Positions 30,126 to 39,777 are shown, counted from the stretch's first letter. The stretch: 44,302 bases of DNA from Cyanobium sp. C1_MAG_00004 (GCA_027486935.1 JAIXOF010000145.1:1-44302), one strand, 5' to 3'. Notes: generated by a model from the letters alone, not told the origin. Numbers and translations are program-made.

Positions 30126-32116
30126 GGCTGGGGAGCGGGCGGTTCGGTCGGGCTCGGCGGCGCAGCTGGGCTGATCGGGGCCACTGGCGGCTCGGTGGGA
30201 GCCAGGGGCTGGGGCCGGGGCTGAACCGACGGGGGGGCAGCGCGAAGGGACAGGGTGATCAGCGCCGGCGCCACCCCTTCGTTGCTGACCAGCAGCTGCA
30301 CCGGTGACCGTTGCTGCGCCCCCAGGCTGACCACCCGCAGGGGGCCCCGGCCCTCCAGCGGTGTGCCATCGGCCGCAAACACGCTCATCTGCATCAGCGG
30401 CGAGCCGTTGACCCCGAGCACCAGGCGATGGCCCGGCGGCAGGCGGATCGGGAACAGCCTGGCGCCACCGGCGTCGACCTGGGCCGACAGCACCCGGGTC
30501 ACCAGAGGCTGGGCATCGATCGGCTCGATCTGGATGGTCGCAAGGGTCTGTTCGGCGGCAGCGAACCAAAGCTGACGAAAGGGTTCCGGTGGCAGCTCGG
30601 CACTGTCGCGACCGGGCAACAGGCTGCGGGCGCTGCCGGAGACCAGCTGCCGCAGCACCGCCGGGCTCAGGCCCTGGCCGACCAGGGAGCGCTGGCGCTG
30701 CTCCCAGTCCCCCATCGAAAAGGACCCCAGCCGGCGTCGAATCTCGAGGGGCAGCTGTTCAACCTTGGCCAGCCAGTCCTCGGCCAGTTCGTTCCAGACC
30801 TTGCGTAGGGGCGCATCGGCGGCCGCATCACTGGGCAGACGGCCGCCGCGCTCGGGGAACTGGGCCAGCAGGCTGGCGTCCACCAGCCGCAGGAACCAGG
30901 CCCGGTCGACCTGCATCGCCCGCAGGCGGTTGAGCAGCTGCTGGCGCTGATCCACCTCGGCCGCGGGCAAGCTGCCCGACAGCTGCATGGCGCTGTCGGG
31001 AGTCGGGGCGGCCATGCGGCCGCGGTTGAGCCACCACCAGCCCAGACCGGTGCCGACGACGGCCGACAGCACCAGGGCGATCACCACCGGCCAGACCCCT
31101 CCCTCGACCACCTCTTCGCGGTCCTCGGCGCGGCTGCGGGGGGCGGCGGGCCGGCCAAGCTCGGGCAGCTGCGGCCCGGGCGCGGGCTCAGGCTCGGGTT
31201 CGGATTCGGACGCCTGGTCTGACCCAGGCTCAACCTCTGATTGGGGCTGGGGTTCAGGTGGAGTGGGCGCGGCCGGCGGCACCAGCACCACCGTGCGGTC
31301 AGCCCGCGGCACCGGACCGGTGCTCTCGGGCATGGGCAACGCCTGAAAGGCCGCCAGGGCCTGCGCGGCCCCCGCAAAGCGCTCGCGGGGCTCAGGGCTG
31401 AGCAATCGGGCCAGCAGGGCCTGCAGCTCTGGCTCACTGGCCAGCGCAACGGGCCAGCGCCAGGCCAGGGTCACCGGGTCCAGCAGGGCCGCCGGTTCCA
31501 GACCACTGACCAGCACCAGGGCCACAACCCCCAGGGCGTGCAGATCCATCCACGGCTGGGGCACCCCGCTGCGGGCCAGCTCGGGCGGGGCATAGCCGGC
31601 CGTGGCGGTGGGCAGGCCCCACACCAGGCCGAAATCGAGCAGCACCGGCATGCCGTCGCTGTCCCGGCGCAGCAGGTTGGCCGGGCTCAGGTCGCCATGG
31701 ACCAGCTCCTGGCTGTGGAGCACCGCCAGCACGGGCAACAGCTGGCGCAGCAGCAACACCAGCTCGCCGGCACCGAACACCAGCTGCCGGTCGAGCCGGG
31801 CCTGGCGCAACTGGTCATAGGTGCGGCCGACCTGCCACTCGCGCACCAGCCAGAGGTCGGCCCCGTCGGCAATCACCCCACCGAGCCTGGGCACCTGGGG
31901 ATGGAGCACCCCCTGCAGCTGGGACCAGAGCCGGCGGACCCGCTCGGGGTCGTGGCCGGGACCGATCCGGCGCAGGGCCACCGGCGCCTCGGCGGCGAGC
32001 AGGTCGCTGGCCCGCCAGAGCTGACCCAGCTCGCCGTCGCTAAGGCACTGCTCAAGGCGGTAGCGCTCGCCGATCAGGGTGCCGGGATCGGGCATCGCCG
32101 CAGGTGCAGGGCTCAC
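30122..32116 (-). CDS. Membrane-anchored serine/threonine protein kinase-like protein (possibly pseudokinase)
   Basis: 664 residues. N-terminal protein-kinase domain (about 15-265), a Pro/Glu-rich linker (265-340), one transmembrane helix (about 341-363) and a roughly 300-residue C-terminal region probably outside the membrane, ending in a Pro-rich tail. Kinase motifs: degenerate glycine loop near 25-36; VALR in place of VAIK, so the ATP lysine is Arg49; HGD (140-142) in place of HRD; Asn147; DFG (161-163); APPE (176-179). Catalytic Asp and DFG remain, so weak activity is possible. GTG start in GTGA overlap with cysK; ATG 32095 is an alternative. Confidence 0.8.
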   Translation of the reverse strand: MSPAPAAMPDPGTLIGERYRLEQCLSDGELGQLWRASDLLAAEAPVALRRIGPGHDPERVRRLWSQLQGVLHPQVPRLGGVIADGADLWLVREWQVGRTYDQLRQARLDRQLVFGAGELVLLLRQLLPVLAVLHSQELVHGDLSPANLLRRDSDGMPVLLDFGLVWGLPTATAGYAPPELARSGVPQPWMDLHALGVVALVLVSGLEPAALLDPVTLAWRWPVALASEPELQALLARLLSPEPRERFAGAAQALAAFQALPMPESTGPVPRADRTVVLVPPAAPTPPEPQPQSEVEPGSDQASESEPEPEPAPGPQLPELGRPAAPRSRAEDREEVVEGGVWPVVIALVLSAVVGTGLGWWWLNRGRMAAPTPDSAMQLSGSLPAAEVDQRQQLLNRLRAMQVDRAWFLRLVDASLLAQFPERGGRLPSDAAADAPLRKVWNELAEDWLAKVEQLPLEIRRRLGSFSMGDWEQRQRSLVGQGLSPAVLRQLVSGSARSLLPGRDSAELPPEPFRQLWFAAAEQTLATIQIEPIDAQPLVTRVLSAQVDAGGARLFPIRLPPGHRLVLGVNGSPLMQMSVFAADGTPLEGRGPLRVVSLGAQQRSPVQLLVSNEGVAPALITLSLRAAPPSVQPRPQPLAPTEPPVAPISPAAPPSPTEPPAPQP

Positions 32117-33132
32117 TGGGCCGATCCCACAGGCTGGGCCGGCTCGGGCTGACTCAGGCCTTTGCCCGCCAGCCAGGCCGCGTCATACAGGCGCGAGCGG
32201 TAGCGATCACCGCTGTCGCACAGCACGGTCACGATCGTGTGCCCCGGCCCCATGCGCCTGGCGGTCTCGACGGCCGCCGCCACGTTGATCCCCACCGAAC
32301 CGCCCAAGAACAACCCCTCCTGCCACAGCAGCTGATAAATCGTCTCGAGCGCCAGCTGATCGTCAATGCGGACGGCGTCATCGATGGGCGCTCCCTCAAG
32401 ATTGGCGGTCACCCGGCTGTTGCCGATGCCCTCGGTCACCGAGCTGCCCTCACTGGCCAGGGTGCCGCTGGTGGCCCAGCTGTGCAGGGCACTGCCATAG
32501 GGATCGGCCAGCACGCAGCGCACCTTCGGGTTCTGCTGCTTCAAATAAAGGGCCACGCCGGCGTAGGTGCCGCCGGTGCCCGTGGCCGCCACCCAGGCAT
32601 CCACCTGACCCCCGGTCTGCTGCCAGATCTCGGGTCCGGTGCTGTTGAAGTGGGCGCGGCGGTTGGCCAGGTTGTCGAACTGGTTGGCCCAGACCGCCCC
32701 AGGGGTCTCCTCGGCGATGCGCCCCGAGAGCCGCACGTAATTGTTGGGATCCCGGTAGGGGACCGCCGGCACCGTGCGCACCTCGGCGCCGAGGCTGCGC
32801 AGCAGGCCGATCTTTTCGGCCGACTGGGTGTCGGGAATCACGATCAGGGCCTTGTAGCCGCGGGCGTTGCACAGGTGGGTCAGGCCGATGCCGGTGTTGC
32901 CGGCGGTGCCTTCGACCACCGTGCCGCCCGGTTGCAGCTCACCCGAGGCCTCAGCCTCCTGCAGGATGCCGAGGGCAGCGCGATCCTTGACCGAGCCGCC
33001 AGGGTTCATGAACTCGGCTTTGCCCAGAATCGTGCAACCGGTCAACCGGCTCAGGGCATGGAGGCGGATCAGGGGGGTGTTGCCGACGGCCCCCACAAAT
33101 CCTTCGGTGATGCCGGGGTGGACGGCGCCCAT
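32113..33132 (-). CDS. cysK: Cysteine synthase family protein (O-acetylserine sulfhydrylase)
   Basis: 339 residues from ATG 33132; a GTG at 33165 would add 11 residues. A PLP enzyme making cysteine from O-acetylserine and sulfide. The PLP lysine is Lys49 in GGSVKDRAAL; the substrate loop is EGTAGNTGIGL rather than the common ETSGNTGIGLA, which marks a separate cysteine synthase subgroup. VAATGTGGTYAGV and DSGDRYRSRLY are also present. The stop overlaps the kinase-like gene start. It is divergent from egtB by 70 bp, which fits a sulfur-supply role for ergothioneine; that link is inferred. Confidence 0.88.
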   Translation of the reverse strand: MGAVHPGITEGFVGAVGNTPLIRLHALSRLTGCTILGKAEFMNPGGSVKDRAALGILQEAEASGELQPGGTVVEGTAGNTGIGLTHLCNARGYKALIVIPDTQSAEKIGLLRSLGAEVRTVPAVPYRDPNNYVRLSGRIAEETPGAVWANQFDNLANRRAHFNSTGPEIWQQTGGQVDAWVAATGTGGTYAGVALYLKQQNPKVRCVLADPYGSALHSWATSGTLASEGSSVTEGIGNSRVTANLEGAPIDDAVRIDDQLALETIYQLLWQEGLFLGGSVGINVAAAVETARRMGPGHTIVTVLCDSGDRYRSRLYDAAWLAGKGLSQPEPAQPVGSAQ

Positions 33133-33188
33133 GGCCAAGGGTGTGCGTGGGCGGATGGTAGGCACACCTGGGGCCTGACCCTAGGTTC

Positions 33189-33194
33189 GGAGGA
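33189..33194 (+). promoter_or_regulatory. Strong ribosome-binding site deciding the egtB start
   Basis: GGAGGA lies 8 nt before GTG 33203 and 14 nt before ATG 33209. The spacing favours the GTG as the egtB start. It is one of the few clear Shine-Dalgarno sequences in the window. Confidence 0.6.
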
Positions 33195-33202
33195 CTGAAT
33201 CG

Positions 33203-34411
33203 GTGGAGATGGCCCTCGCCCAACGGCTGAGCCGGGTGCGGCAGCACAGTCTGGAGCTGGTGTCCCCGCTGGAGCCTGAGGACCTGTGCCTGCAGGGCAT
33301 GGCCGACGCCAGCCCGCCCAAATGGCACCTGGGCCACACCACCTGGTTCTTCGAGACCTTCGTGCTGGTGCCGGCCCAGAACGCCGGTCTGATCTCGGGT
33401 TATCAGCCGGCCCCCCACAGCTGGGGGTACCTGTTCAACAGCTATTACGACGCGGTGGGCGAACGGATCGCCCGCGGCGACCGCGGCCTGCTCAGCCGGC
33501 CGCCGATCGCGTCGGTGCTGGCCTGGCGCCAGCGGGTGGATGGGTCCCTGCAGCAGCTGCTCGAGGGCGGCCAAGCCGACGCCCCATGGCTGAGCCTGCT
33601 TGAACTGGGGCTGCAGCACGAACAGCAGCACCAGGAGCTGCTGCTGATGGACCTGCTGGATGGGTTCAGCCGCAATCCGCTCGAACCCGTCTACGGCGAT
33701 GGGCCCGAGCAACGCTTTGCCGGTGCCTGGCAGCAGCAGCACCCCGGCGGCGAACCCCAGTGGCTGGACCACGGCGGGGGCCTGGTCGAGATCGGCCACC
33801 CCCCAGGCGATCACGGCTTTCACTTTGACAACGAGGCCCCCCGGCACCGGGTCTGGCTGGAGCCCTTTGCCCTGGCCGACCGGCTGGTGAGCAACGGCGA
33901 CTTTGCCGCCTTCATCGCAGACGGAGGGTACCAGAGGCCCGAGCTGTGGATGAGCGAAGGCTGGGCCGTGGTCAGCCAGCGGGGCTGGCAGGCCCCCCGT
34001 TACTGGCGCGATGACGACGCCTACACCCTGGCCGGCCGCCGCCGGCGGGACCCGGCCGCCCCGGTGCGGCACCTGAGCTGGTTCGAGGCCGATGCCTACG
34101 CCCGCTGGGCCGGTTGCCGCCTGCCCAGCGAGGCCGAATGGGAACTGCTGGCACCGGCGCTGCCGCAGGCCTTTGGGGTGCTGTGGCAATGGACCGCCAG
34201 CCCCTACCGGCCCTACCCGGGGTTTGCGCCCGCCCCTGGTGCCGTCGGCGAGTACAACGGCAAATTCATGAGCTCGCAGATGGTGCTGCGCGGCAGTTGC
34301 CATCTGACGCCCCCAGGCCACGATCGGCTGACCTACCGCAATTTCTTTGGCCCTGCGGACCGCTGGATGGCCAGCGGCCTGCGGCTGGCCAGGGACGCCG
34401 GCAGACCATGA
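33203..34411 (+). CDS. egtB: Ergothioneine biosynthesis protein EgtB (sulfoxide synthase)
   Basis: 402 residues. A non-heme iron enzyme joining a sulfur donor (gamma-glutamylcysteine or cysteine) to hercynine. The N-terminal DinB_2 domain holds the iron site: His45 in the WHLGHTTWFFE motif and the HX3HXE motif H139-EQQ-H143-Q-E145. The C-terminal FGE-sulfatase domain (about 190-400) includes PVRHLSWFEADAYARW and CRLPSEAEWE. Start GTG 33203 is favoured by GGAGGA. The stop overlaps the egtD start (ATGA). No egtC amidase is seen nearby, so cysteine could be the direct donor; that is inference. Confidence 0.95.
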   Translation: MEMALAQRLSRVRQHSLELVSPLEPEDLCLQGMADASPPKWHLGHTTWFFETFVLVPAQNAGLISGYQPAPHSWGYLFNSYYDAVGERIARGDRGLLSRPPIASVLAWRQRVDGSLQQLLEGGQADAPWLSLLELGLQHEQQHQELLLMDLLDGFSRNPLEPVYGDGPEQRFAGAWQQQHPGGEPQWLDHGGGLVEIGHPPGDHGFHFDNEAPRHRVWLEPFALADRLVSNGDFAAFIADGGYQRPELWMSEGWAVVSQRGWQAPRYWRDDDAYTLAGRRRRDPAAPVRHLSWFEADAYARWAGCRLPSEAEWELLAPALPQAFGVLWQWTASPYRPYPGFAPAPGAVGEYNGKFMSSQMVLRGSCHLTPPGHDRLTYRNFFGPADRWMASGLRLARDAGRP

Positions 34412-35400
34412 GCGCCCGCGTTCTGGATCTGCATCCGGCCCCGGCCGACCTGGTGGCTGTGGTGCTCGAGGGGTTGCAGCGCCGGCCGCGGCAGCTGCCG
34501 GCCTGGCTGCTGTACGACGCCGAGGGCTCGCGCCTGTTCGAGCTGATCTGCGAGCAACCCGAATACAGCCTGACCCGCACCGAGACGGCCCTGCTGGAGC
34601 AGCAGGCCGGCGCCATGGCCGCGGCGGTGGGCGCCCGGCCGGGGGTGGTGGTCGAGTTCGGGGCCGGCAATGCCCGCAAGGTGGGACCGTTGCTCGAGGC
34701 GCTCCAGCCCGGCGCCTATGCCGCCCTGGACATCAGCGCCGAGGCCTTGCGCCAGGCCTGCACGGTGCTGCAACAGGAACACCCCCAGGTGGCGGTGCTG
34801 GGGGTCTGCTGCGACTACAGCAATCTGCCGGCCCTGCCCGCCGACCCGCTGCTGCTGCAAGAGCCCAGGCTGGGCTTTTACCCCGGCAGTTCGTTGGGCA
34901 ACTTCACCCCCGACGAGGCCACGGCCCTGCTGGCCCAGATGGCCCGGCTGCTGGGGCCCGGATCCCGGCTGCTGATCGGCATCGACCAACCCAAGCCGGT
35001 GGCGCGGCTGGAGGCCGCCTACAACGACGCCGCGGGGGTCTCGGCAGCGTTTGCCCGCAACCTGCTGGTGCGGCTCAACCATGACCTGCAGGGCGATTTT
35101 GATCCCGGCGCCTTTCGCTACGAAGCCCACTGGCAACGCGAGCACAGCCGCATCGCCATGGCCCTGGTCAGCCAGTGCGAGCAGCAGGTCAACCTGGCCG
35201 GCCACGGGTGGCACTTTGCCGCCGGCGAAGCGCTGATCACCGAATACAGCGTCAAGTACAGCCCGTCAGCCTTTGCCGCCCTGGCCGCTGCCGCCGGCTG
35301 GCGGCTCGAGCGCAGCTGGAGCGATCCGGAGGGCGACCTGAGCCTGCACCTGCTGACCCAGGCAGACTCAGATCCAGCCCCGCCAACGCACCAGCCATGA
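34408..35400 (+). CDS. egtD: L-histidine N-alpha-methyltransferase EgtD
   Basis: 330 residues from ATG 34408, in a 4-bp overlap with egtB. It trimethylates histidine to hercynine with SAM. Seen: YDAEGSRLFELICEQPEYSL, typical of EgtD and its histidine-binding region; the SAM motif VVEFGAGNARKVGPLL; and GFYPGSSLGNFTPDEA. A longer open frame starting at 34114 runs through egtB and is not used. It is followed by two small genes with 4-bp and 1-bp overlaps, all in one operon. Confidence 0.96.
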   Translation: MSARVLDLHPAPADLVAVVLEGLQRRPRQLPAWLLYDAEGSRLFELICEQPEYSLTRTETALLEQQAGAMAAAVGARPGVVVEFGAGNARKVGPLLEALQPGAYAALDISAEALRQACTVLQQEHPQVAVLGVCCDYSNLPALPADPLLLQEPRLGFYPGSSLGNFTPDEATALLAQMARLLGPGSRLLIGIDQPKPVARLEAAYNDAAGVSAAFARNLLVRLNHDLQGDFDPGAFRYEAHWQREHSRIAMALVSQCEQQVNLAGHGWHFAAGEALITEYSVKYSPSAFAALAAAAGWRLERSWSDPEGDLSLHLLTQADSDPAPPTHQP

Positions 35401-35627
35401 GCCGCGACGAGCAACGCGCCGCCATGCGGCAGACCCGTGAAGATCTGATCGCCGAACTGGAGGAGCTCTACCGCCGCGCCTTCGACCGCATCAGCGAGCG
35501 GGATCTGGGCGAAGGGGCCATCGCCCGCCTGACCCAGCTGCTGCTGCGCTCGCGCGAGGCGGCGATCACACCCCTGACCGAGGAGATCGAAGCCCCCCTG
35601 ATCACCCGGGCCCCCGAGACACCCTGA
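35397..35627 (+). CDS. Hercynine-associated small protein (uncharacterised)
   Basis: 76 residues, helical and rich in Arg/Glu (for example REDLIAELEELYRRAFDRIS). The ATG overlaps the egtD stop as ATGA and its own stop overlaps the next ATG (TGATG). From memory, databases carry a cyanobacterial 'hercynine metabolism small protein' of this size found next to egtB/egtD; naming is by neighbourhood, with no biochemistry known to me. It could be an accessory or regulatory subunit of EgtB or EgtD. Confidence 0.75.
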   Translation: MSRDEQRAAMRQTREDLIAELEELYRRAFDRISERDLGEGAIARLTQLLLRSREAAITPLTEEIEAPLITRAPETP

Positions 35628-36103
35628 TGGCCAGCTGGTTCGACGATCTCGAAGCCCGGCTCAACCAGCAGCTCGACGCCTTTTTGCAGGCCAACCCGGC
35701 CCAGCAGACGCGGCTTGAGCAGCAGGAGGCCCGGGAGCGCCAGCTGCAGCTGGGACGGACCCGCCAGCAACTGCAGCTGCAGGCCGAGCAGCAACGCCAG
35801 GGCCTGCTGGCGCTGGCCGCCGACATCCGGCAGTGGCAGCAGCGCAGCACCAAGGCCCGCGAGGCCGGGGCCACGGCGCTGGCCGAGCGGGCTGAAGCCC
35901 ATCTGGCCACGCTGATGCTGCAGGGCCGCCAGCGCTGGCAGCAACTGACCGAACTGGGGGCGCGCTTTGCCGGGGTCGACGCCGAACTCGAGCAGCTGCG
36001 CACCACCGCCGCCCGGCCCCCAGGCAGCGGCCTGGACGCCGACTGGGCCGCCTTTGAAGCCGAGCAGGAGCTGCAGCAGCTCAAGCGCAGGCAGCAGCGT
36101 TGA
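35627..36103 (+). CDS. Hercynine-associated coiled-coil protein (uncharacterised)
   Basis: 158 residues, very Gln/Leu/Arg-rich, with a long coiled coil from about residue 20 to 110 (heptads such as LEQQEARERQLQLGRTRQQL) and another short one at the C-terminus. It begins MASWFDDLEARLNQQLDAFL, resembling from memory the cyanobacterial 'hercynine metabolism protein' family located next to egtD; in layout it also recalls PspA-like helical proteins. Translationally coupled to the preceding gene by a 1-bp overlap. Function unknown; an assembly or scaffolding role is only a guess. Confidence 0.75.
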   Translation: MASWFDDLEARLNQQLDAFLQANPAQQTRLEQQEARERQLQLGRTRQQLQLQAEQQRQGLLALAADIRQWQQRSTKAREAGATALAERAEAHLATLMLQGRQRWQQLTELGARFAGVDAELEQLRTTAARPPGSGLDADWAAFEAEQELQQLKRRQQR

Positions 36104-36105
36104 GC

Positions 36106-36903
36106 ATGGGTTTCATCCTCTCGAAACTGCTGCCCCTGGGCCTGTACCCCCTGGGTCTGGCGCTGCTGCTGCAACTGGCGGCCCTGGTGGCCCGCCGCCG
36201 CCGCTGGAGCCCCTGGCTGTCGGCCGCGGCCATCGCCGTGCTGTGGATCCCGTCAACGCCCCTGGTCAGCCGCCAGCTGGTCTGGGGGCTCGAGGAACGC
36301 AGCGCCGCCCTGACCCCCCGGCCGATCCCCCGGGCCGACGCGATCGTGGTGCTGGGCGGTGGCCTGCGGCCGGCCCTGCCGCCCCGCCGATCGGTGGAGG
36401 TCAATGAGGCGGGTGACCGCCTGCTCACCGGCCTTGACCTGCTGCGCCAGGGCAAGGCGCCGCTGCTGGTGCTCACCGGTGGCAAGGTGCGGCTGACCGC
36501 CGCCGACCCGGCGGCCAGCGAAGCCCGCTCGGCCGCAACCCTGGCCGCCCAGCTGGGGCTCAGGCCAGCGCAGATGCTGCTGCTGGAGCAGCCGCGCAAC
36601 ACGGCCGAGGAAGCCCGTGCGGTGCAGCAGCTGGCAGGGCAGCGCCGCTGGCGCTCGGTGCTGCTGGTCACCAGTGCCACCCACCTGCCGCGGGCCCTGG
36701 CCACCTTCAGGCGGCTGGCGGAGGTGACGGTGATTCCAGTGGCGTGTGACTTTCAGCTGCCAGACCAGAGCCAACGGGGCCAGCTCACGGCCGCCAGCCT
36801 GATCGAGGACCTGCTGCCCGATGCCGAAGACCTGCACAACAGCACCGTGGCCCTCAAGGAGCACCTGGGACTGCTGATCTACCGGCTGCGGGGCTGGAGC
36901 TGA
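36106..36903 (+). CDS. DUF218/YdcF-SanA-like membrane protein
   Basis: 265 residues from ATG 36106, two bases after the preceding stop; a TTG at 36100 would overlap it. Two N-terminal membrane helices (about 8-27 and 35-54), then a DUF218 domain with DAIVVLGGGLRP, LLVLTGGK, PRNTAEEARAVQQL and VTSATHLPRAL. DUF218 proteins bind adenosyl compounds or act in envelope barrier functions in other bacteria; the role is unclear here. It is the last gene of the egt operon, with its end 1 bp from the convergent small gene. Confidence 0.88.
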   Translation: MGFILSKLLPLGLYPLGLALLLQLAALVARRRRWSPWLSAAAIAVLWIPSTPLVSRQLVWGLEERSAALTPRPIPRADAIVVLGGGLRPALPPRRSVEVNEAGDRLLTGLDLLRQGKAPLLVLTGGKVRLTAADPAASEARSAATLAAQLGLRPAQMLLLEQPRNTAEEARAVQQLAGQRRWRSVLLVTSATHLPRALATFRRLAEVTVIPVACDFQLPDQSQRGQLTAASLIEDLLPDAEDLHNSTVALKEHLGLLIYRLRGWS

Positions 36904-36904
36904 C

Positions 36905-37168
36905 TCAGCCCTTGGGGGCCGGAGGCACCAGGCTGACGCCTTCGGGCGGCGGGGTGGGATCGGGATCGGCGATCAGCATGTGCTGCAGCACGATCTCGGG
37001 GCGCTCGCTGTCGCGCCAGCGAATGCGGTAGGCGGGCATCTTGGTGCCCCGGCTGGTGGTCTGCTCCACCGGCTCCATCACCCAGCCACGGCGCGAACGG
37101 CCCTGGGGGTTGCGCTTCACCACCGCATCAGCGTGTTTGAAGCGAAATCCAACGCGCTCGCCACTCAT
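36905..37168 (-). CDS. Conserved small hypothetical protein
   Basis: 87 residues from ATG 37168. A basic, beta-rich sequence: KHADAVVKRNPQGRSRRGWV, then YRIRWRDSERPEIVLQHMLI, and a proline-rich tail. It resembles short SH3-like or KOW-like cyanobacterial proteins, but I do not recognise a named family. Convergent with the DUF218 gene (1 bp apart) and upstream of nothing obvious on its own strand. Function unknown. Confidence 0.65.
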   Translation of the reverse strand: MSGERVGFRFKHADAVVKRNPQGRSRRGWVMEPVEQTTSRGTKMPAYRIRWRDSERPEIVLQHMLIADPDPTPPPEGVSLVPPAPKG

Positions 37169-37216
37169 GAAACCGAGAACCCCAGAGGGGGGGCATAGCC
37201 TGATGGAACGATTATC

Positions 37217-37252
37217 TCACTGCGCCGGTTCTGGTCACTGAGCCGGTTCTGG
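37217..37252 (-). repeat. 18-bp tandem duplication at the lysS stop codon
   Basis: Two adjacent 18-bp units (37217-37234 and 37235-37252) differ at one base; on the minus strand each reads CCAGAACCGGC(T/G)CAGTGA. The last six lysS codons including TGA are therefore duplicated immediately downstream in frame. It looks like a recent replication-slippage event. Confidence 0.9.
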
Positions 37253-38767
37253 CCTGGAACCCGATTCGGGCCGCAGCAGTGGGAAGGCGATCACATCGCG
37301 GATCGAGGCGCTGTCGGTCAGCAGCATCACCAACCGATCGATGCCGATCCCCAGACCGCCGGTGGGGGGCATGCCCACCTCGAGCGCATGGATGAAATCC
37401 TCATCCACGCTCTGGGCCTCGTCGTCACCGGCGGCCTTGCGGGCCTGCTGGGCCTCGAGGCGCTGGCGCTGGTCCAGCGGGTCGATCAGCTCGCTGAAGG
37501 CATTGGCCGTCTCGCGGCCGGCGATGAACAGCTCGAAGCGCTCCACCAGGCCGGGCTTGCTGCGGTGGGCCCGGGCCAGGGGCGAGTTCTCGACCGGGTA
37601 ATCGAGCACAAAGGTGGGTTGGATCAAATCGGCCTCCACCGTCTGCTCGAAGGCTTCGACCAGCAGCCGACCGACCGAATCGGCCAGATCGGGCACCGCG
37701 AGCCCCTTGGCCTGCATCGCCGCCGCAGCGTCCTCGCGGTTGCTGAAGGTGGTGAAATCCAGGCCGGTGGCCTGCTGCACCAGCTCGTGCATGGTCGCCC
37801 GCCGCCACGGGGGCGTCAGGTCAATCTCGGTTCCCTGGTAGCTGATGCGGGTGGCCCCACAGACCTGCTGGCAGACAGCGGCGATCAGTTGCTCGGTCAG
37901 CTCGAGCATGCCGATGTAATCGGTGTAGGCCTGGTAGATCTCGATCGATGTGAACTCGGGGTTGTGGCGGGTGCTGATGCCCTCGTTGCGGAAGATGCGG
38001 CCCAGCTCATAGACCCGCTCAAAGCCGCCCACCACCAGACGCTTGAGGTGCAGCTCGGTGGCAATGCGCAGGGTCAGGGGCAGATCAAGGGCGTTGTGAT
38101 GGGTCTCGAACGGCCGAGCATCGGCACCCCCCGGCACGCTCTGCAGCACCGGCGTCTCGATCTCCAGAAAACCCCGCTGATCGAGCCAGCGGCGCATGGC
38201 GCTGACCGCCAGGGCCCGGCGCCTGAAGGTCTCCCGGGTGTGGGGCGAAACGATCAGATCGAGGTAGCGCTGCCGGTAGCGCTTTTCGACGTCGGCGAGG
38301 CCATGCCATTTGTCGGGCAGGGGCTGCAGGCTCTTGCAGAGCATCTGCCAGCTGGTCACCTTGACCGACAGTTCGCCGCGATCGGTGCGGCGCAGGCTGC
38401 CTGCAACCCCGATCAGGTCGCCGGCATCCACCAGTGTGGTGATCTGGGCGAAGCCACTGGGACTCGCGTCTGGGCTTGCCGGGTATGCATGGGCCCCATC
38501 GAGCGTCGCCTTCTCCAGATACAGCTGGATCGGACCGCTCTCATCCACCAGGGTGAAGAAGGCCAGCTTGCCCATCACCCGCCGGGTCATCACCCGACCG
38601 GCCACGGCCACTGGGATGTCCCGTTCCGCACCGTTGGCCAGATCGGCGTGGGCCTGCTGCAACGCTGCGGTGCTGTGGCTGGGTGCAAAACCCAAGCCAT
38701 AGGGCCCCTGGCCGATGGCCTGCAGGGCGGCGGCCTTCTCCAGGCGGGTCTCGCGCAGATCCGACAA
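37235..38767 (-). CDS. lysS: Lysyl-tRNA synthetase, class II
   Basis: 510 residues. It charges tRNA-Lys. N-terminal OB-fold anticodon-binding domain (about 50-150, [20 protein letters not shown]), then the class II core with motif 2 [18 protein letters not shown] and motif 3 [14 protein letters not shown]. The start is TTG at 38767 (then [14 protein letters not shown], the family N-terminus); no ATG or GTG is in frame, so an unusual start is likely. Downstream of rpaB on the same strand by 59 bp. The stop codon region is tandemly duplicated. Confidence 0.95.
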   Translation of the reverse strand: MSDLRETRLEKAAALQAIGQGPYGLGFAPSHSTAALQQAHADLANGAERDIPVAVAGRVMTRRVMGKLAFFTLVDESGPIQLYLEKATLDGAHAYPASPDASPSGFAQITTLVDAGDLIGVAGSLRRTDRGELSVKVTSWQMLCKSLQPLPDKWHGLADVEKRYRQRYLDLIVSPHTRETFRRRALAVSAMRRWLDQRGFLEIETPVLQSVPGGADARPFETHHNALDLPLTLRIATELHLKRLVVGGFERVYELGRIFRNEGISTRHNPEFTSIEIYQAYTDYIGMLELTEQLIAAVCQQVCGATRISYQGTEIDLTPPWRRATMHELVQQATGLDFTTFSNREDAAAAMQAKGLAVPDLADSVGRLLVEAFEQTVEADLIQPTFVLDYPVENSPLARAHRSKPGLVERFELFIAGRETANAFSELIDPLDQRQRLEAQQARKAAGDDEAQSVDEDFIHALEVGMPPTGGLGIGIDRLVMLLTDSASIRDVIAFPLLRPESGSRPEPAQ

Positions 38768-38826
38768 GGGTTCAAAGGCGTCTTGGCTGCGCCCATCCTG
38801 CAGGAGCGCCGATCCGGCTGAACGCC

Positions 38827-39627
38827 TCAGCCGGCTGCGGCGATCGGGGCCTCACGCATGCGCTGGGAGGCATAGCCGGTGCCGCGCACGGTCAGGATCA
38901 GCTCCGGGTTGCGGGGATCCGGCTCGAGCTTGCCCCGCAGCCGGGCCACATAGACGTCGACAACGCGCAGGTCAGCAGCGCGGCGCGGCGGATAGCCCCA
39001 GAGCTGCTCAAGAATCTCGGCCCGGGGCACCACCCGACCGGGCTCCTTGAACAACAGTTCCAGCAGGCTGAACTCGGTGTAGGTGAGCGCAATGCGCTCG
39101 CCATCGCGGGTCACCTGGCGGCGGTTGGTGTCGACCACCAGACCACCGACCCGCAGCACGCCGCTGCCGGTGGGCAGATCACGGGGTTCGCTGCCGGCCG
39201 AACCGCGTCCCACACGCCGCAGGATCGTGGCGATGCGCGCCTCGAGCTCCTTGGGGGAAAAGGGCTTAGGCAGGTAATCATCGGCGCCGAGATCCAGACC
39301 CGAGACCCGTTCGGCGATCGCATCGAGGGCCGAGAGAAAGATGATCGGCACACAGGATTCAGCCCGCAGGCGGCGGCAGACCGCAAAGCCATCGAGCTTG
39401 GGGAGCATCACATCGAGCACCACAAGGTCGGGCTGTTCCTGATGGAACAGGGCCAGGGCCTCTTCGCCGTCCTCGGCGCAGATGACCCGATAGCCGGCCA
39501 GCTGCAGGCGCATCACCAGCACGCGCCGCACGGCCGCCTCGTCGTCGACCACCAGCAGGGTGGCCCGATGTTCAGTCGACTGGGACCCGTCTGCCTGTTC
39601 GCCGCCGAGATCGCGCTGTGGAGTCAT
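38827..39627 (-). CDS. rpaB: OmpR-family response regulator RpaB
   Basis: 266 residues from ATG 39627 (ATG 39648 would add seven). Receiver domain (about 24-140) with DD at 28-29, phosphoacceptor Asp72 in [12 protein letters not shown], and the CheY lysine in [10 protein letters not shown]-terminal winged helix (about 165-260) with [16 protein letters not shown] and VRGTGYASQ. It matches RpaB, which with histidine kinase NblS represses high-light and photosystem genes by binding HLR1 sites. lysS follows on the same strand. The upstream 129 bp shows no clear HLR1 site. Confidence 0.9.
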   Translation of the reverse strand: MTPQRDLGGEQADGSQSTEHRATLLVVDDEAAVRRVLVMRLQLAGYRVICAEDGEEALALFHQEQPDLVVLDVMLPKLDGFAVCRRLRAESCVPIIFLSALDAIAERVSGLDLGADDYLPKPFSPKELEARIATILRRVGRGSAGSEPRDLPTGSGVLRVGGLVVDTNRRQVTRDGERIALTYTEFSLLELLFKEPGRVVPRAEILEQLWGYPPRRAADLRVVDVYVARLRGKLEPDPRNPELILTVRGTGYASQRMREAPIAAAG

Positions 39628-39777
39628 GACCTCAGAAGGCACGGGCATCCAGCTTCATGAAGAATCGCAACCCTACCCTCGGAGACGCCTTCCGGTCATC
39701 CCCAAAACGCCCCTGGGGGCAGGGATCTGCCGATTTTTAAGGTTTTCTACAGGAAGAGGTCGCGGGTCTGCTGCAGA

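Noticed and set aside
34114-34407. Upstream extension of egtD to 34114
   Set aside because: The extra sequence lies wholly inside egtB in another frame; ATG 34408 in the ATGA overlap fits the EgtD N-terminus.
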